Source: Gammaproteobacteria bacterium
Lineage (GTDB): Bacteria > Pseudomonadota > Gammaproteobacteria > SZUA-229
DNA length: 8,864 nt
NCBI GenBank assembly: GCA_029879605.1
Contig: JAOUQA010000064.1
Coordinates: 1-8,864, forward strand
Reading direction: 5' to 3'
Of the stretch, positions 1 to 7,134 are shown piece after piece. A program made the translations under genes and the position numbers. The stretch's first letter is position 1. Each line of letters starts with the position of its first letter. A model generated the notes under the pieces. It saw nothing but the letters and a program-made list of their open reading frames with translations, made no database searches and was not told where the DNA came from.

Positions 1-1170
1 CTGCATTTTCCATCAGATCTTTACCTGGAAGGATCAGATCAGCATCGCGGCTGGTTTCAGTCATCGTTATTAACATCTGTTGCCATAAATAATGTGGCAC
101 CCTATAAATCAGTATTAACTCACGGTTTCACAGTTGATGCTGATGGCAAAAAAATGTCCAAATCACTTGGCAATGTAGTTGCACCGCAAAAAGTTTGTAA
201 CTCACTCGGTGCAGATATTTTACGTCTCTGGGTAGCTGCTACAGATTATAGCGCTGAAATGACGGTCTCTGATGAAATACTTAAACGCGTCGCTGACTCA
301 TACCGACGCATAAGAAATACTGCTCGTTTTCTTCTGGCAAATACCAATGGTTTTGACCCTGTTGAACATATGCTTGATAAAAACTCAATGCTTGCACTGG
401 ATCGCTGGGCAGTTGCTAAAACTTTCCATTTGCAAAATGAAATTATCACTGCCTACAAAGATTATAACTTTCATCTTATTTATCAAAAATTACATAATTT
501 TTGTACAGTTGATATGGGCAGCTTCTATCTTGATATTATCAAAGATCGTCAATATACAACTCAAAAAAACAGTATCGCCAGGCGTTCCGCACAAACTGCC
601 ATGTATCACATCATAGAAGCCATGACCCGATGGATGGCACCTGTGCTATCTTTCACAGCAGAAGAAATCTGGCAGGCGATTCCAGGGTCTCATAGTGATA
701 GTGTTTTACTTGATACATGGTATAAACATTTATTTGATCTCGACCCTGCTGAAACCATGAATCTTGAATTCTGGTTCGATATTCAGGAAACTCGAAATCA
801 TGTAAGCAAGCAACTAGAACAGCTCCGCGTAGCAGGCGCTATAGGATCGTCTCTTGATGCTGAAGTTAAGCTTTATTGCGACAATGACTTATTAAAAAAA
901 TTATCCGCACTTGAAGAAGAACTACGTTTTGTACTTATTACCTCCGAGGCGTCTGCCTATCCGACCGATCAAAAACCTGAATCAGCAATTGAAATAGTAA
1001 CAGAATCAGATAAAAAGCTTTATATTCAGGCCAGTGCAACAAGCAATCAGAAATGCGTACGCTGCTGGCACCACAGAGATGATGTTGGCAGCCACGATGA
1101 ACACCCTGAACTATGCGGCAGGTGCATAGATAACGTAACTGGTACAGGTGAAAAACGTCGTCATGCATGA
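1..1170 (+). CDS. ileS: Isoleucyl-tRNA synthetase, C-terminal part (5' end outside window)
   Basis: Cytoplasmic class I aminoacyl-tRNA synthetase that charges tRNA-Ile with isoleucine. The reading frame is open from base 1, so the gene begins upstream; the GTG at 94 is an internal valine codon. The visible 389 residues start in the catalytic domain with a conserved DLYLEGSDQHRGWF segment, followed by the KMSKS signature (bases 151-165), which stabilises the transition state of adenylate formation. Next come the helical anticodon-binding domain and a C-terminal zinc site of the form CxxCW-x15-CxxC (cysteine codons at 1054, 1063, 1114 and 1123). The spacing from KMSKS to the zinc cysteines and to the end matches the E. 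coli enzyme, so this end is full length. The gene overlaps lspA by 8 bases. No anomaly is seen. Confidence 0.97.
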   Translation: MHFPSDLYLEGSDQHRGWFQSSLLTSVAINNVAPYKSVLTHGFTVDADGKKMSKSLGNVVAPQKVCNSLGADILRLWVAATDYSAEMTVSDEILKRVADSYRRIRNTARFLLANTNGFDPVEHMLDKNSMLALDRWAVAKTFHLQNEIITAYKDYNFHLIYQKLHNFCTVDMGSFYLDIIKDRQYTTQKNSIARRSAQTAMYHIIEAMTRWMAPVLSFTAEEIWQAIPGSHSDSVLLDTWYKHLFDLDPAETMNLEFWFDIQETRNHVSKQLEQLRVAGAIGSSLDAEVKLYCDNDLLKKLSALEEELRFVLITSEASAYPTDQKPESAIEIVTESDKKLYIQASATSNQKCVRCWHHRDDVGSHDEHPELCGRCIDNVTGTGEKRRHA

Positions 1171-1660
1171 TTCTATTATTTTATTAATTAAACGCTGGGG
1201 CTGGATTACTTTACTCATTATATTTCTAGATCAGTCAACAAAAATTCTGGCTGACTCGTATTTAATATACAAACAACCTGTCGCAATTATACCCATGTTT
1301 AACCTGACTCTGGTTTATAACCCTGGCGCAGCGTTCAGCTTTCTTAGTGATGCAGGTGGCTGGCAGCGCTGGTTTTTTATTTCACTTTCCAGCATTATCA
1401 GTATCGTACTTTTTTTCTGGCTGCAGAAATTAAAACCTGAACAGAAACTGCAAATTACATCTATTGCCTTAATTCTTGGCGGGGCTATTGGAAATCTAAT
1501 TGATCGAAGCATCTATGGACATGTCATTGATTTCATCGATATCTACTTTCAGCATCATCACTGGCCTGCTTTTAATATTGCTGATTCAGCAATAACTACT
1601 GGTGCGATCCTTTTAATAATCGATAGTTTTAAAAATCATCATGAACAAAATCCAGCATAA
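1163..1660 (+). CDS. lspA: Lipoprotein signal peptidase (signal peptidase II)
   Basis: Inner-membrane aspartic protease that removes the signal peptide of prolipoproteins after Lgt has lipidated the +1 cysteine. With the ATG at 1163 the protein has 165 residues, the usual family length. Hydrophobic segments lie near residues 9-22, 68-87, 98-115 and 141-155, as expected for four membrane spans. Family motifs include LDQSTK, the VYNPGAAFSF loop, GGAIGNLIDR, GHVIDFI and FNIADSAI. The catalytic aspartates should be D123 (HVIDFI) and D141 (FNIAD), the same numbers as in the E. coli enzyme. That supports the ATG over a GTG at 1148 in the same frame; the GTG lies inside the likely Shine-Dalgarno AGGTGA (1146-1151). 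The start overlaps the end of ileS and the stop overlaps fkpB by 20 bases. Confidence 0.96.
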   Translation: MHDSIILLIKRWGWITLLIIFLDQSTKILADSYLIYKQPVAIIPMFNLTLVYNPGAAFSFLSDAGGWQRWFFISLSSIISIVLFFWLQKLKPEQKLQITSIALILGGAIGNLIDRSIYGHVIDFIDIYFQHHHWPAFNIADSAITTGAILLIIDSFKNHHEQNPA

Positions 1661-2087
1661 CAGCGAAGTTACTTTACATTACAAACTCTCACTTGAAGAC
1701 GGTACTATGGTCGAAACCAGTTACAATGACGAACCACTTACAGTCATCATCGGCGATGGCATACTAACTGAAGGCATGGAACAGGCCTTACTAAATCATA
1801 CTGAGGGAAACAAAATATCGTCCGTAATAATCCCTGAGCATGGCTTTGGATATCCTGATGAAAACAATCAACATTCAATTCCAGCTGATGATTTTCCACC
1901 AGACCTGACACCTGAGCCTGGTCAAATCATTGCATTTGACGGCCCTGATAATCAAGAAATTCCAGGCACAATACTTGAAATTAACAGCAATGAAGTAATT
2001 GTTGATTTCAGTCATCCACTGGCTGGCCATACCCTGCTTTTTGAAGCAGATATTATCAATGTTAAATTACCTCAGGAGCATGATTAA
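1641..2087 (+). CDS. fkpB: FKBP-type peptidyl-prolyl cis-trans isomerase, SlpA/FkpB type
   Basis: Cytoplasmic prolyl isomerase/chaperone of the SlyD-like FKBP group. The 148 residues match the length of E. coli FkpB (149). The N-terminal FKBP strand (EVTLHYKLSLEDGTMVETS) is followed by the core segment LTVIIGDGILTEGMEQALL. An insert-in-flap chaperone domain occupies about residues 70-125 (GFGYPDENN onward), and the typical VDFSHPLAGHTLLFEADI motif returns to the FKBP core near residues 121-138. It lacks the histidine/cysteine-rich metal-binding tail of SlyD, which favours FkpB. The ATG lies 20 bases before the lspA stop and has only a weak ribosome site (an A-rich stretch), so translation probably depends on ribosomes finishing lspA. 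The physiological substrate is not clear even in model bacteria. Confidence 0.93.
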   Translation: MNKIQHNSEVTLHYKLSLEDGTMVETSYNDEPLTVIIGDGILTEGMEQALLNHTEGNKISSVIIPEHGFGYPDENNQHSIPADDFPPDLTPEPGQIIAFDGPDNQEIPGTILEINSNEVIVDFSHPLAGHTLLFEADIINVKLPQEHD

Positions 2088-2089
2088 TC

Positions 2090-3022
2090 ATGGAAATTCA
2101 TCTCGCGAATCCAAGGGGTTTTTGTGCCGGCGTTGACCGTGCTATTGAAATTGTAGAACGCACACTTGAAATATTCGGTGCACCAGTTTATGTACGCCAC
2201 GAAGTTGTTCACAATCGTTACGTGGTCGATTGTCTTAAAGATAAAGGCGCTATTTTTGTTGAGGAATTATCTGAAATCCCCGATCAGGCAACTGTTATCT
2301 TCAGTGCCCATGGCGTATCCCAGGCTGTTTTTAATGAAGCACAAAACCGTCAACTTAAAATATTCGATGCAACATGCCCGCTAGTTACCAAGGTTCACCT
2401 TGAAGTAGCTCGCCATGCCAAAAATAATTTCGATGTCATTCTCATTGGCCATGCTGGTCATCCTGAAGTCGAAGGAACCCTGGGCCAATATGTTAATCAT
2501 GGTGATGGCGCAATCTACCTGGTAGAAACAGCCTCAGATGTTGGCCAACTTGTAATTAGTGATGATACAAAACTTGCATTCGTTACCCAGACTACTTTAT
2601 CCGTTGATGACACAATAACCATCATTGATGCTCTAAAAAATCGCTTTCCCAATATCAAGGGGCCAAGAAAAGATGATATCTGTTACGCAACCCAAAACAG
2701 GCAGGACTCGGTCAAACAGCTAACAGACAAATGCGATATTGTCCTTGTAGTTGGCTCAGTCAATAGCTCCAACTCTAACCGACTAAAAGAACTTGCATCA
2801 AACAGAAATATAGAAAGCCACCTTATTGACAATGCAACAGAACTCAAAAAAGACTGGTTCATTAATAAAAATCGCATAGGTATAACGGCTGGTGCATCAG
2901 CACCTGAAGTACTGGTACAGGAAGTTATTCAACAACTGGAAGACTGGTTTGCTGTCTCTCTTAATGAGGACAGCAAACCTAAAGAACAAATAGTTTTTCA
3001 GCTACCTAAAGAACTCAGGTAA
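2090..3022 (+). CDS. ispH: 4-hydroxy-3-methylbut-2-enyl diphosphate reductase
   Basis: Iron-sulfur enzyme of the MEP pathway that reduces HMBPP to IPP and DMAPP, the isoprenoid building blocks. The 310-residue protein starts MEIHLANPRGFCAGVDRAI. The three cysteines that bind the [4Fe-4S] cluster are present at C12, C96 (DATCPLV) and C198 (DDICYATQNRQ). Substrate and proton-transfer residues are also in place: H41, H74 (SAHG), H124 and E126 (GHPEVEGT), T168 and the SVNSSNS loop. It begins 2 bases after fkpB with a good Shine-Dalgarno AGGAG (2074-2078). The C-terminus keeps the IVFxxPKELR segment but stops right after it, a few residues shorter than the E. coli protein; the next base is already the stop codon of the convergent pilE. 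A long inverted repeat lies in the variable linker before this segment. Confidence 0.98.
   Translation: MEIHLANPRGFCAGVDRAIEIVERTLEIFGAPVYVRHEVVHNRYVVDCLKDKGAIFVEELSEIPDQATVIFSAHGVSQAVFNEAQNRQLKIFDATCPLVTKVHLEVARHAKNNFDVILIGHAGHPEVEGTLGQYVNHGDGAIYLVETASDVGQLVISDDTKLAFVTQTTLSVDDTITIIDALKNRFPNIKGPRKDDICYATQNRQDSVKQLTDKCDIVLVVGSVNSSNSNRLKELASNRNIESHLIDNATELKKDWFINKNRIGITAGASAPEVLVQEVIQQLEDWFAVSLNEDSKPKEQIVFQLPKELR
2946..2979. repeat. Long inverted repeat (hairpin) inside the ispH 3' end
   Basis: The arms GGTTTGCTGTC (2946-2956) and GACAGCAAACC (2969-2979) are perfectly complementary over 11 bp. The stem can extend by three more pairs (CTC 2958-2960 with GAG 2966-2968) after one bulged T, leaving a five-base loop TTAAT. 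It lies in the codons of a variable linker of IspH, 43 bases past the pilE stop codon as read on the minus strand. Neither side has a directly adjacent T-run; on the plus strand a TTTTT run comes only at 2994-2998. It may act as the 3' end of the pil transcript, as an RNA-stabilising stem, or in attenuation. The structure is seen directly; the role is inferred. Confidence 0.6.
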
Positions 3023-3412
3023 CTATTTACCCCAGCACTCTGCTGGTGTTTTTGCACCTGCAGATGTTAATGTAATTGACACACAGGGGGTATCATTAGC
3101 CTGGGAACCCGTGGCCGTTGCCACCAGAGTATATGCATTCACATTTGCTGAAGTTATAGCAATTGTATAATGATTATTTTCTGTTGCTGTGCCGCCAACC
3201 TGAGCAATATCTGCATTTGCAGCATAAGTATTATTGTTTGAATAATACCGTTCCTGCAAATCTGCCATTCTCAATAGAGCGGTATGCGCATCAGCACGTT
3301 GTGTTTCTGTCACATACTGAGAATAATTAGGTATTGCGATTGTAGCTAAAATAGCCATTATTGCTACAACAATCATTAACTCTATTAATGTAAAACCATT
3401 ATTATTTTTCAT
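3023..3412 (-). CDS. pilE: Type IV pilus minor pilin PilE
   Basis: Type IVa minor pilin, last gene of the pil operon. The start at 3412 gives 129 residues: a six-residue leader MKNNNG, then the class III cleavage site G|FTLIEL with Phe+1 and Glu+5 and a hydrophobic helix (MIVVAIMAILATIAIPNYSQYV). This should be cut and N-methylated by PilD and held in the inner membrane before pilus assembly. The globular part has the ERYYSNNNTY motif and two cysteines, C110 and C126, the latter in the closing CW motif, which should form the D-region disulfide. An ATG 15 bases upstream (3427) is less likely because its AGGA lies only one or two bases away, whereas the chosen ATG has GGAAG at 3417-3421. It is separated from pilY1 by 37 bases, and its stop touches the ispH stop. 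Confidence 0.93.
   Translation of the reverse strand: MKNNNGFTLIELMIVVAIMAILATIAIPNYSQYVTETQRADAHTALLRMADLQERYYSNNNTYAANADIAQVGGTATENNHYTIAITSANVNAYTLVATATGSQANDTPCVSITLTSAGAKTPAECWGK
3032..3053 (+). terminator. Candidate intrinsic terminator of the ileS-lspA-fkpB-ispH operon
   Basis: Ten bases after the ispH stop, the 6-bp stem CCAGCA (3032-3037) / TGCTGG (3041-3046) with a 3-base loop is followed at once by TGTTTTT (3047-3053). This is the hairpin-plus-T-tract form of a Rho-independent terminator acting on plus-strand transcripts. It lies wholly within the last codons of pilE on the opposite strand (encoding part of AECWGK). In the minus direction the stem has no T-tract, so it should be one-way. 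The stem is short, so efficiency is uncertain. Confidence 0.6.
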
Positions 3413-3416
3413 AGTT

Positions 3417-3421
3417 CTTCC
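3417..3421 (-). promoter_or_regulatory. Ribosome binding site deciding the pilE start
   Basis: GGAAG on the minus strand, four bases before the ATG at 3412. It favours the short six-residue leader typical of type IV prepilins over the upstream in-frame ATG at 3427. Confidence 0.6.
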
Positions 3422-3449
3422 AATCATATCCTGATGTTTTATCTAAAAT

Positions 3450-6400
3450 CTATTTTTCATACCAGTATGTTTCATTATGCTTGGTAATATCTGGTGGTGT
3501 CTGACATTGAGGGCCGACACATATAGCAGATCCATCCTGAGTCATAATAGCAGTTGGGTCAGCAGGTATACCACTTCTTGTTAGCTGCACTTTGCGATCT
3601 TCAACTGTTAAATTATCGATATCATCTACCACAGTCGTATCATAGTTTTTCTTCGGCGTTCCATCAAACAATGAAATATGATACAGGAACCCACTGCCTT
3701 CTCTTGGCGTACATAGATTATCTGCAACAGCATTTGGATCATTCGGCACATAAGTTGTGGCAAATATTTCATTATTAAAAATAAGCGCCTTAGACAAACC
3801 TTTTTCACCAATACTCATATTATAATCAATCATCCAGCCATTAGCTGAACTCAACGAATTACCGGCTGTACTCACTTCCGCATCTGTACCCTGCCCAATA
3901 ATATTACTCGTTGTATCATACAAATTGTTTTCAGTTAATGTGACATAGCTTACTGGCGCACCATGAACTGGGGTATCCCTGATCATATACATCTTATCCT
4001 GTGTCGTTTTATAGGTTGGGTGAGCACGATAACCGGATGACACAACAAGCGCCAGTACTGATGTACCATTAGACATTTTCATGATCGCTGCATCTGGAGG
4101 ATAATAAAAACGTCTATTTGTTGCTTCTGTTGTACCCGCTAAATCTGCAATTCGTCCGGCCGTGATTATATTTGACAACGTTTGTGCTGGGTCATCTCCC
4201 CGAATATTATCAATATCCACTCTCCATAGCTGCCCACCCATATCACCAACATAAAGATGATCTACATAACCATCACCATTACTATCGACAGGTGATACAT
4301 CCGACGGAATACTATACAGCATATCGGCCAATTGCAAATGAGCGCCTATATCAGGACCAATTCTAAACAGCATTGCACCTGAATGCGCATCAATAACAAA
4401 AATACCTCGACCAATACTATCAGCTGTTCTTACTGTAACTGCATCCTGATTAACATCATAACCAGCGCCCACAATCATGACGGTTTTATCTGCGCCCTGG
4501 TAACGAATCTTACGAATTACTGGCGTAGACCAGCTTTGCCCAAGCTCAACAAAATCACCGGCACTTCCATCTATTACCCACTTCAATTTTGGACTGGCTT
4601 TGTCCGTTACATCTAATGCGTAATATTTATTTCCGCCTCGACGCATACCAAAATAAATATAAACATAATCCCCATCTGCTGGATTAATAATACCATCACT
4701 ATTAACATCATTAACTTCTGGTATCACTGTGCCATCTAAGCCATAGACTTTAGCACCTGACGTAGTTCCACTATATAACGTATGTAAATTCGGCAATAAG
4801 GATTTAGGGATAAAGGCAAATTCTTCATCTCCAGTTGCCGTATTCACAGCATGAAGAAAACCATCATTGGTAACCACATATGCTGTTATTTCCGGATTAT
4901 CTATAGTACCGCCATACTGAACCAGGGCTGGCTGTCCATGTAATGGATCACCCATCTTACGACGGAAAACACCATTAACACTAAACCCCATTCCCCACTG
5001 AATCACCTGCTCACGCAAACCAACCGGGTCAGTTATATCAGGCAAGCCTAACAGAGCATTCGTTATACCAGCATTTGTGTCAATAAATTCATTCGATGCA
5101 GTACTCAAATTAACTGGAAAGGTGGCATCCAGATTTGTATAAAGATTTCTAGTACTGGTTAACTTACTCGCCATACCACCAGATGCACTATCTTCCCCAT
5201 CTGGCGCATCTGCATCAGGCGTCCACCAGCTACGGGATGTTTGCTCAAAGAATCCTGTAGTAGCACTAACCGCAGGATCATTATTGATATCAACAATGAC
5301 TGGAACATCACCATTAAAACTTAATTTAAAGCGCTTAAAGTTACCATCCCAGTGAGGCCTGATTGATGGTTTAAACAGGGTAAAATACAGATCAGAACGA
5401 TGAGTTGTTCTATTAAATGCATTCACCGAAACCGCTGGTGATGAAAAGGTAGTATGAATACCTTTTATATCATTCAATATTGCAAGAATAACCTCCAGAA
5501 GGTTTTCAGGTGTCTGAGCAGATGTATATTGACCTCCGCCAACTTCAGCTGTTGTTTGCAACAATGAAAAATCTTCAGTTGCAGGATCACCAAAACCAAT
5601 CGTATAGGTTGTTAAAGTAATATCATTTGCTGTTCCAACATCTGAACCAAGATAAGCAGAAAAGCCAGTATCGTGCAGATACGCAGCAAGATCGTCCAGG
5701 CAGCGGCCACTCTGACCAGTAGCAGTCATCGTTGATGGAAAGCCCTCATAACCTTTACCGGCACATTCTGTAACACCAAGCAGTTGTTCAATCTCTCTAT
5801 TTGGCTCAAGAATAGCTGGCGCTGGATTATATGTATTCACAGTACCATCAAACATACCTATATCTTCATGTGGCGTACCATCTGATAGTATGATGACAAA
5901 CTGACGCTGACATTCAATCAAATCTAGGTCTACAGGGCTATCATATATCGTTGTATTAACCGCGACACCGGTATTAGGGTCAACCACCTTATCTTGCATT
6001 GTCTGTGACCCTTCATTCGATTCCCCACCACTTGTAGCTGAAAAATAGGGTGCTTTTCCGGCGAAATAAAGATAAGCCTCATACAGCGCTTCACTTATTG
6101 GTGAACCACCAGCTGGTATCCAGGTTTTCATCGTTGCAAACATATCATTACGAGTCGCATCAACATCTAGCACGGGATGTTTGACTACACCACCTGCAGA
6201 GTTTGAATTAAAACGCATTAGGCCAATATTTAAATCATTCACACCAGTCATGATCGTTGTTATTACCCGGCGCAACATATCAATTTTAGCCTCGGTATTG
6301 GTGCCCGAAGTAGTTCTTGCATAAAGAAGATAATTTAAATAATTAGCCGAATAAAATGTCATCTGTACTGATGATGCATTAGGCCATGTTTCACCTGTAC

Positions 6401-7097
6401 TATATGGACCATTTGCACCATCAATCAGAAATGTACCATCAGCTGAAGCAGCATCTAGCCCATGAACACCACGATCTGCCTTACACTCTATTATGTTAGT
6501 AGCTTTTGTACTACTTGGGGCAGCCCAGACATTTTTCGGATTACCGAACCACTGTACATAATTATCACTATGCAAACCTGACTCAAATAATGCTTTCCTG
6601 CCTGTGCTACATTTATACTGGGCATGGGCAAAAGAACTATTTGCATAGGTTGTTGAACAAGTTAGATCTGCCAGGCTCCCATTGTTCGGCATATAATAAA
6701 TTTTTGAAGGATCAAATAAAGTACAACCACTACCACCATCAGCATGGGCAGTATCACTATAGTCACGGCCAGGCGTGTAATATATTGGAGTTATGCCATC
6801 TTCCTCGTAACCCAGGATTCCATAATCAGCTGCAGCATAATCAGTCGTCGCTGTATCAGTTAAATCACTGTGTCGCCATCCGGTCAAAGGGAAACCCGCT
6901 AGAACAGGCGAAGGAACAGGGTCTGCCATACCACTTGATGTATCCAGAATAAATAATACATTAGGATTAACTTGCGCCACACCCAGGTGCTCGGATTTAT
7001 AAATTTCAATATCCTCTGCGTATACTGGAGTCAAACAATACAAAGTTGTTGCCAAAACAAAACTAAAATGCTTAAGTTTTTGCAGTAAGATTTTCAT
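3450..7097 (-). CDS. pilY1: Type IV pilus tip-associated adhesin/mechanosensor PilY1
   Basis: Large secreted protein of 1215 residues that caps or primes type IV pili together with the minor pilins and acts in adhesion, surface sensing and twitching. A Sec signal peptide is clear (MKILLQKLKHFSFVLA...PVYA|EDIE). A von Willebrand A-like region follows, with NVLFILDTSSGM at residues 47-57 and VIILSDGTP near 401-409; the MIDAS motif is DTSSG rather than DxSxS. A WDGNFKRFKL segment (583-592) leads to the C-terminal beta-propeller, starting near GDPLHGQPALVQYGG and TNDGFLHAVNTATGDE. Two calcium-loop-like motifs are present: DVNSDGIINPAD (797-808) and DSNGDGYVD (938-946), the latter matching the known PilY1 calcium site. 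An RGD lies at 966-968. The start at 7097 is chosen for its strong ribosome site; an ATG at 7145 would overlap the upstream gene and bury the signal peptide. Confidence 0.95.
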   Translation of the reverse strand: MKILLQKLKHFSFVLATTLYCLTPVYAEDIEIYKSEHLGVAQVNPNVLFILDTSSGMADPVPSPVLAGFPLTGWRHSDLTDTATTDYAAADYGILGYEEDGITPIYYTPGRDYSDTAHADGGSGCTLFDPSKIYYMPNNGSLADLTCSTTYANSSFAHAQYKCSTGRKALFESGLHSDNYVQWFGNPKNVWAAPSSTKATNIIECKADRGVHGLDAASADGTFLIDGANGPYSTGETWPNASSVQMTFYSANYLNYLLYARTTSGTNTEAKIDMLRRVITTIMTGVNDLNIGLMRFNSNSAGGVVKHPVLDVDATRNDMFATMKTWIPAGGSPISEALYEAYLYFAGKAPYFSATSGGESNEGSQTMQDKVVDPNTGVAVNTTIYDSPVDLDLIECQRQFVIILSDGTPHEDIGMFDGTVNTYNPAPAILEPNREIEQLLGVTECAGKGYEGFPSTMTATGQSGRCLDDLAAYLHDTGFSAYLGSDVGTANDITLTTYTIGFGDPATEDFSLLQTTAEVGGGQYTSAQTPENLLEVILAILNDIKGIHTTFSSPAVSVNAFNRTTHRSDLYFTLFKPSIRPHWDGNFKRFKLSFNGDVPVIVDINNDPAVSATTGFFEQTSRSWWTPDADAPDGEDSASGGMASKLTSTRNLYTNLDATFPVNLSTASNEFIDTNAGITNALLGLPDITDPVGLREQVIQWGMGFSVNGVFRRKMGDPLHGQPALVQYGGTIDNPEITAYVVTNDGFLHAVNTATGDEEFAFIPKSLLPNLHTLYSGTTSGAKVYGLDGTVIPEVNDVNSDGIINPADGDYVYIYFGMRRGGNKYYALDVTDKASPKLKWVIDGSAGDFVELGQSWSTPVIRKIRYQGADKTVMIVGAGYDVNQDAVTVRTADSIGRGIFVIDAHSGAMLFRIGPDIGAHLQLADMLYSIPSDVSPVDSNGDGYVDHLYVGDMGGQLWRVDIDNIRGDDPAQTLSNIITAGRIADLAGTTEATNRRFYYPPDAAIMKMSNGTSVLALVVSSGYRAHPTYKTTQDKMYMIRDTPVHGAPVSYVTLTENNLYDTTSNIIGQGTDAEVSTAGNSLSSANGWMIDYNMSIGEKGLSKALIFNNEIFATTYVPNDPNAVADNLCTPREGSGFLYHISLFDGTPKKNYDTTVVDDIDNLTVEDRKVQLTRSGIPADPTAIMTQDGSAICVGPQCQTPPDITKHNETYWYEK

Positions 7098-7104
7098 AAT
7101 TAAA

Positions 7105-7116
7105 TCCTCATCCTCT
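7105..7116 (-). promoter_or_regulatory. Strong ribosome binding site deciding the pilY1 start
   Basis: The minus strand reads AGAGGATGAGGA, two tandem GAGGA copies, with the nearer one seven bases before the ATG at 7097. This selects that ATG, which also places a proper signal peptide at the N-terminus, over the in-frame ATG at 7145. Confidence 0.75.
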
Positions 7117-7134
7117 ACTGATGCTGATATATTT

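Noticed and set aside
94..96. GTG as a start codon of a separate gene
   Set aside because: The frame upstream to base 1 encodes conserved isoleucyl-tRNA synthetase residues, so this is an internal valine.
1148..1150. GTG start for lspA
   Set aside because: It lies inside the likely ribosome site of the ATG at 1163, and the ATG start gives catalytic residues at the expected positions D123 and D141.
3413..3449. Possible separate promoter before pilE
   Set aside because: The 37-base gap is AT-rich, but no convincing -35/-10 pair with proper spacing could be seen.
3554..3778. Open frame on the plus strand opposite the pilY1 3' end
   Set aside because: A composition artefact of the antisense strand; the pilY1 frame is intact throughout and this frame shows no motif.
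6506..6952. 148-codon plus-strand open frame opposite pilY1
   Set aside because: It is antisense to a well-supported gene, rich in His/Tyr/Asn as expected from the complement of Ser/Thr/Asp-rich codons, and has no recognisable domain.
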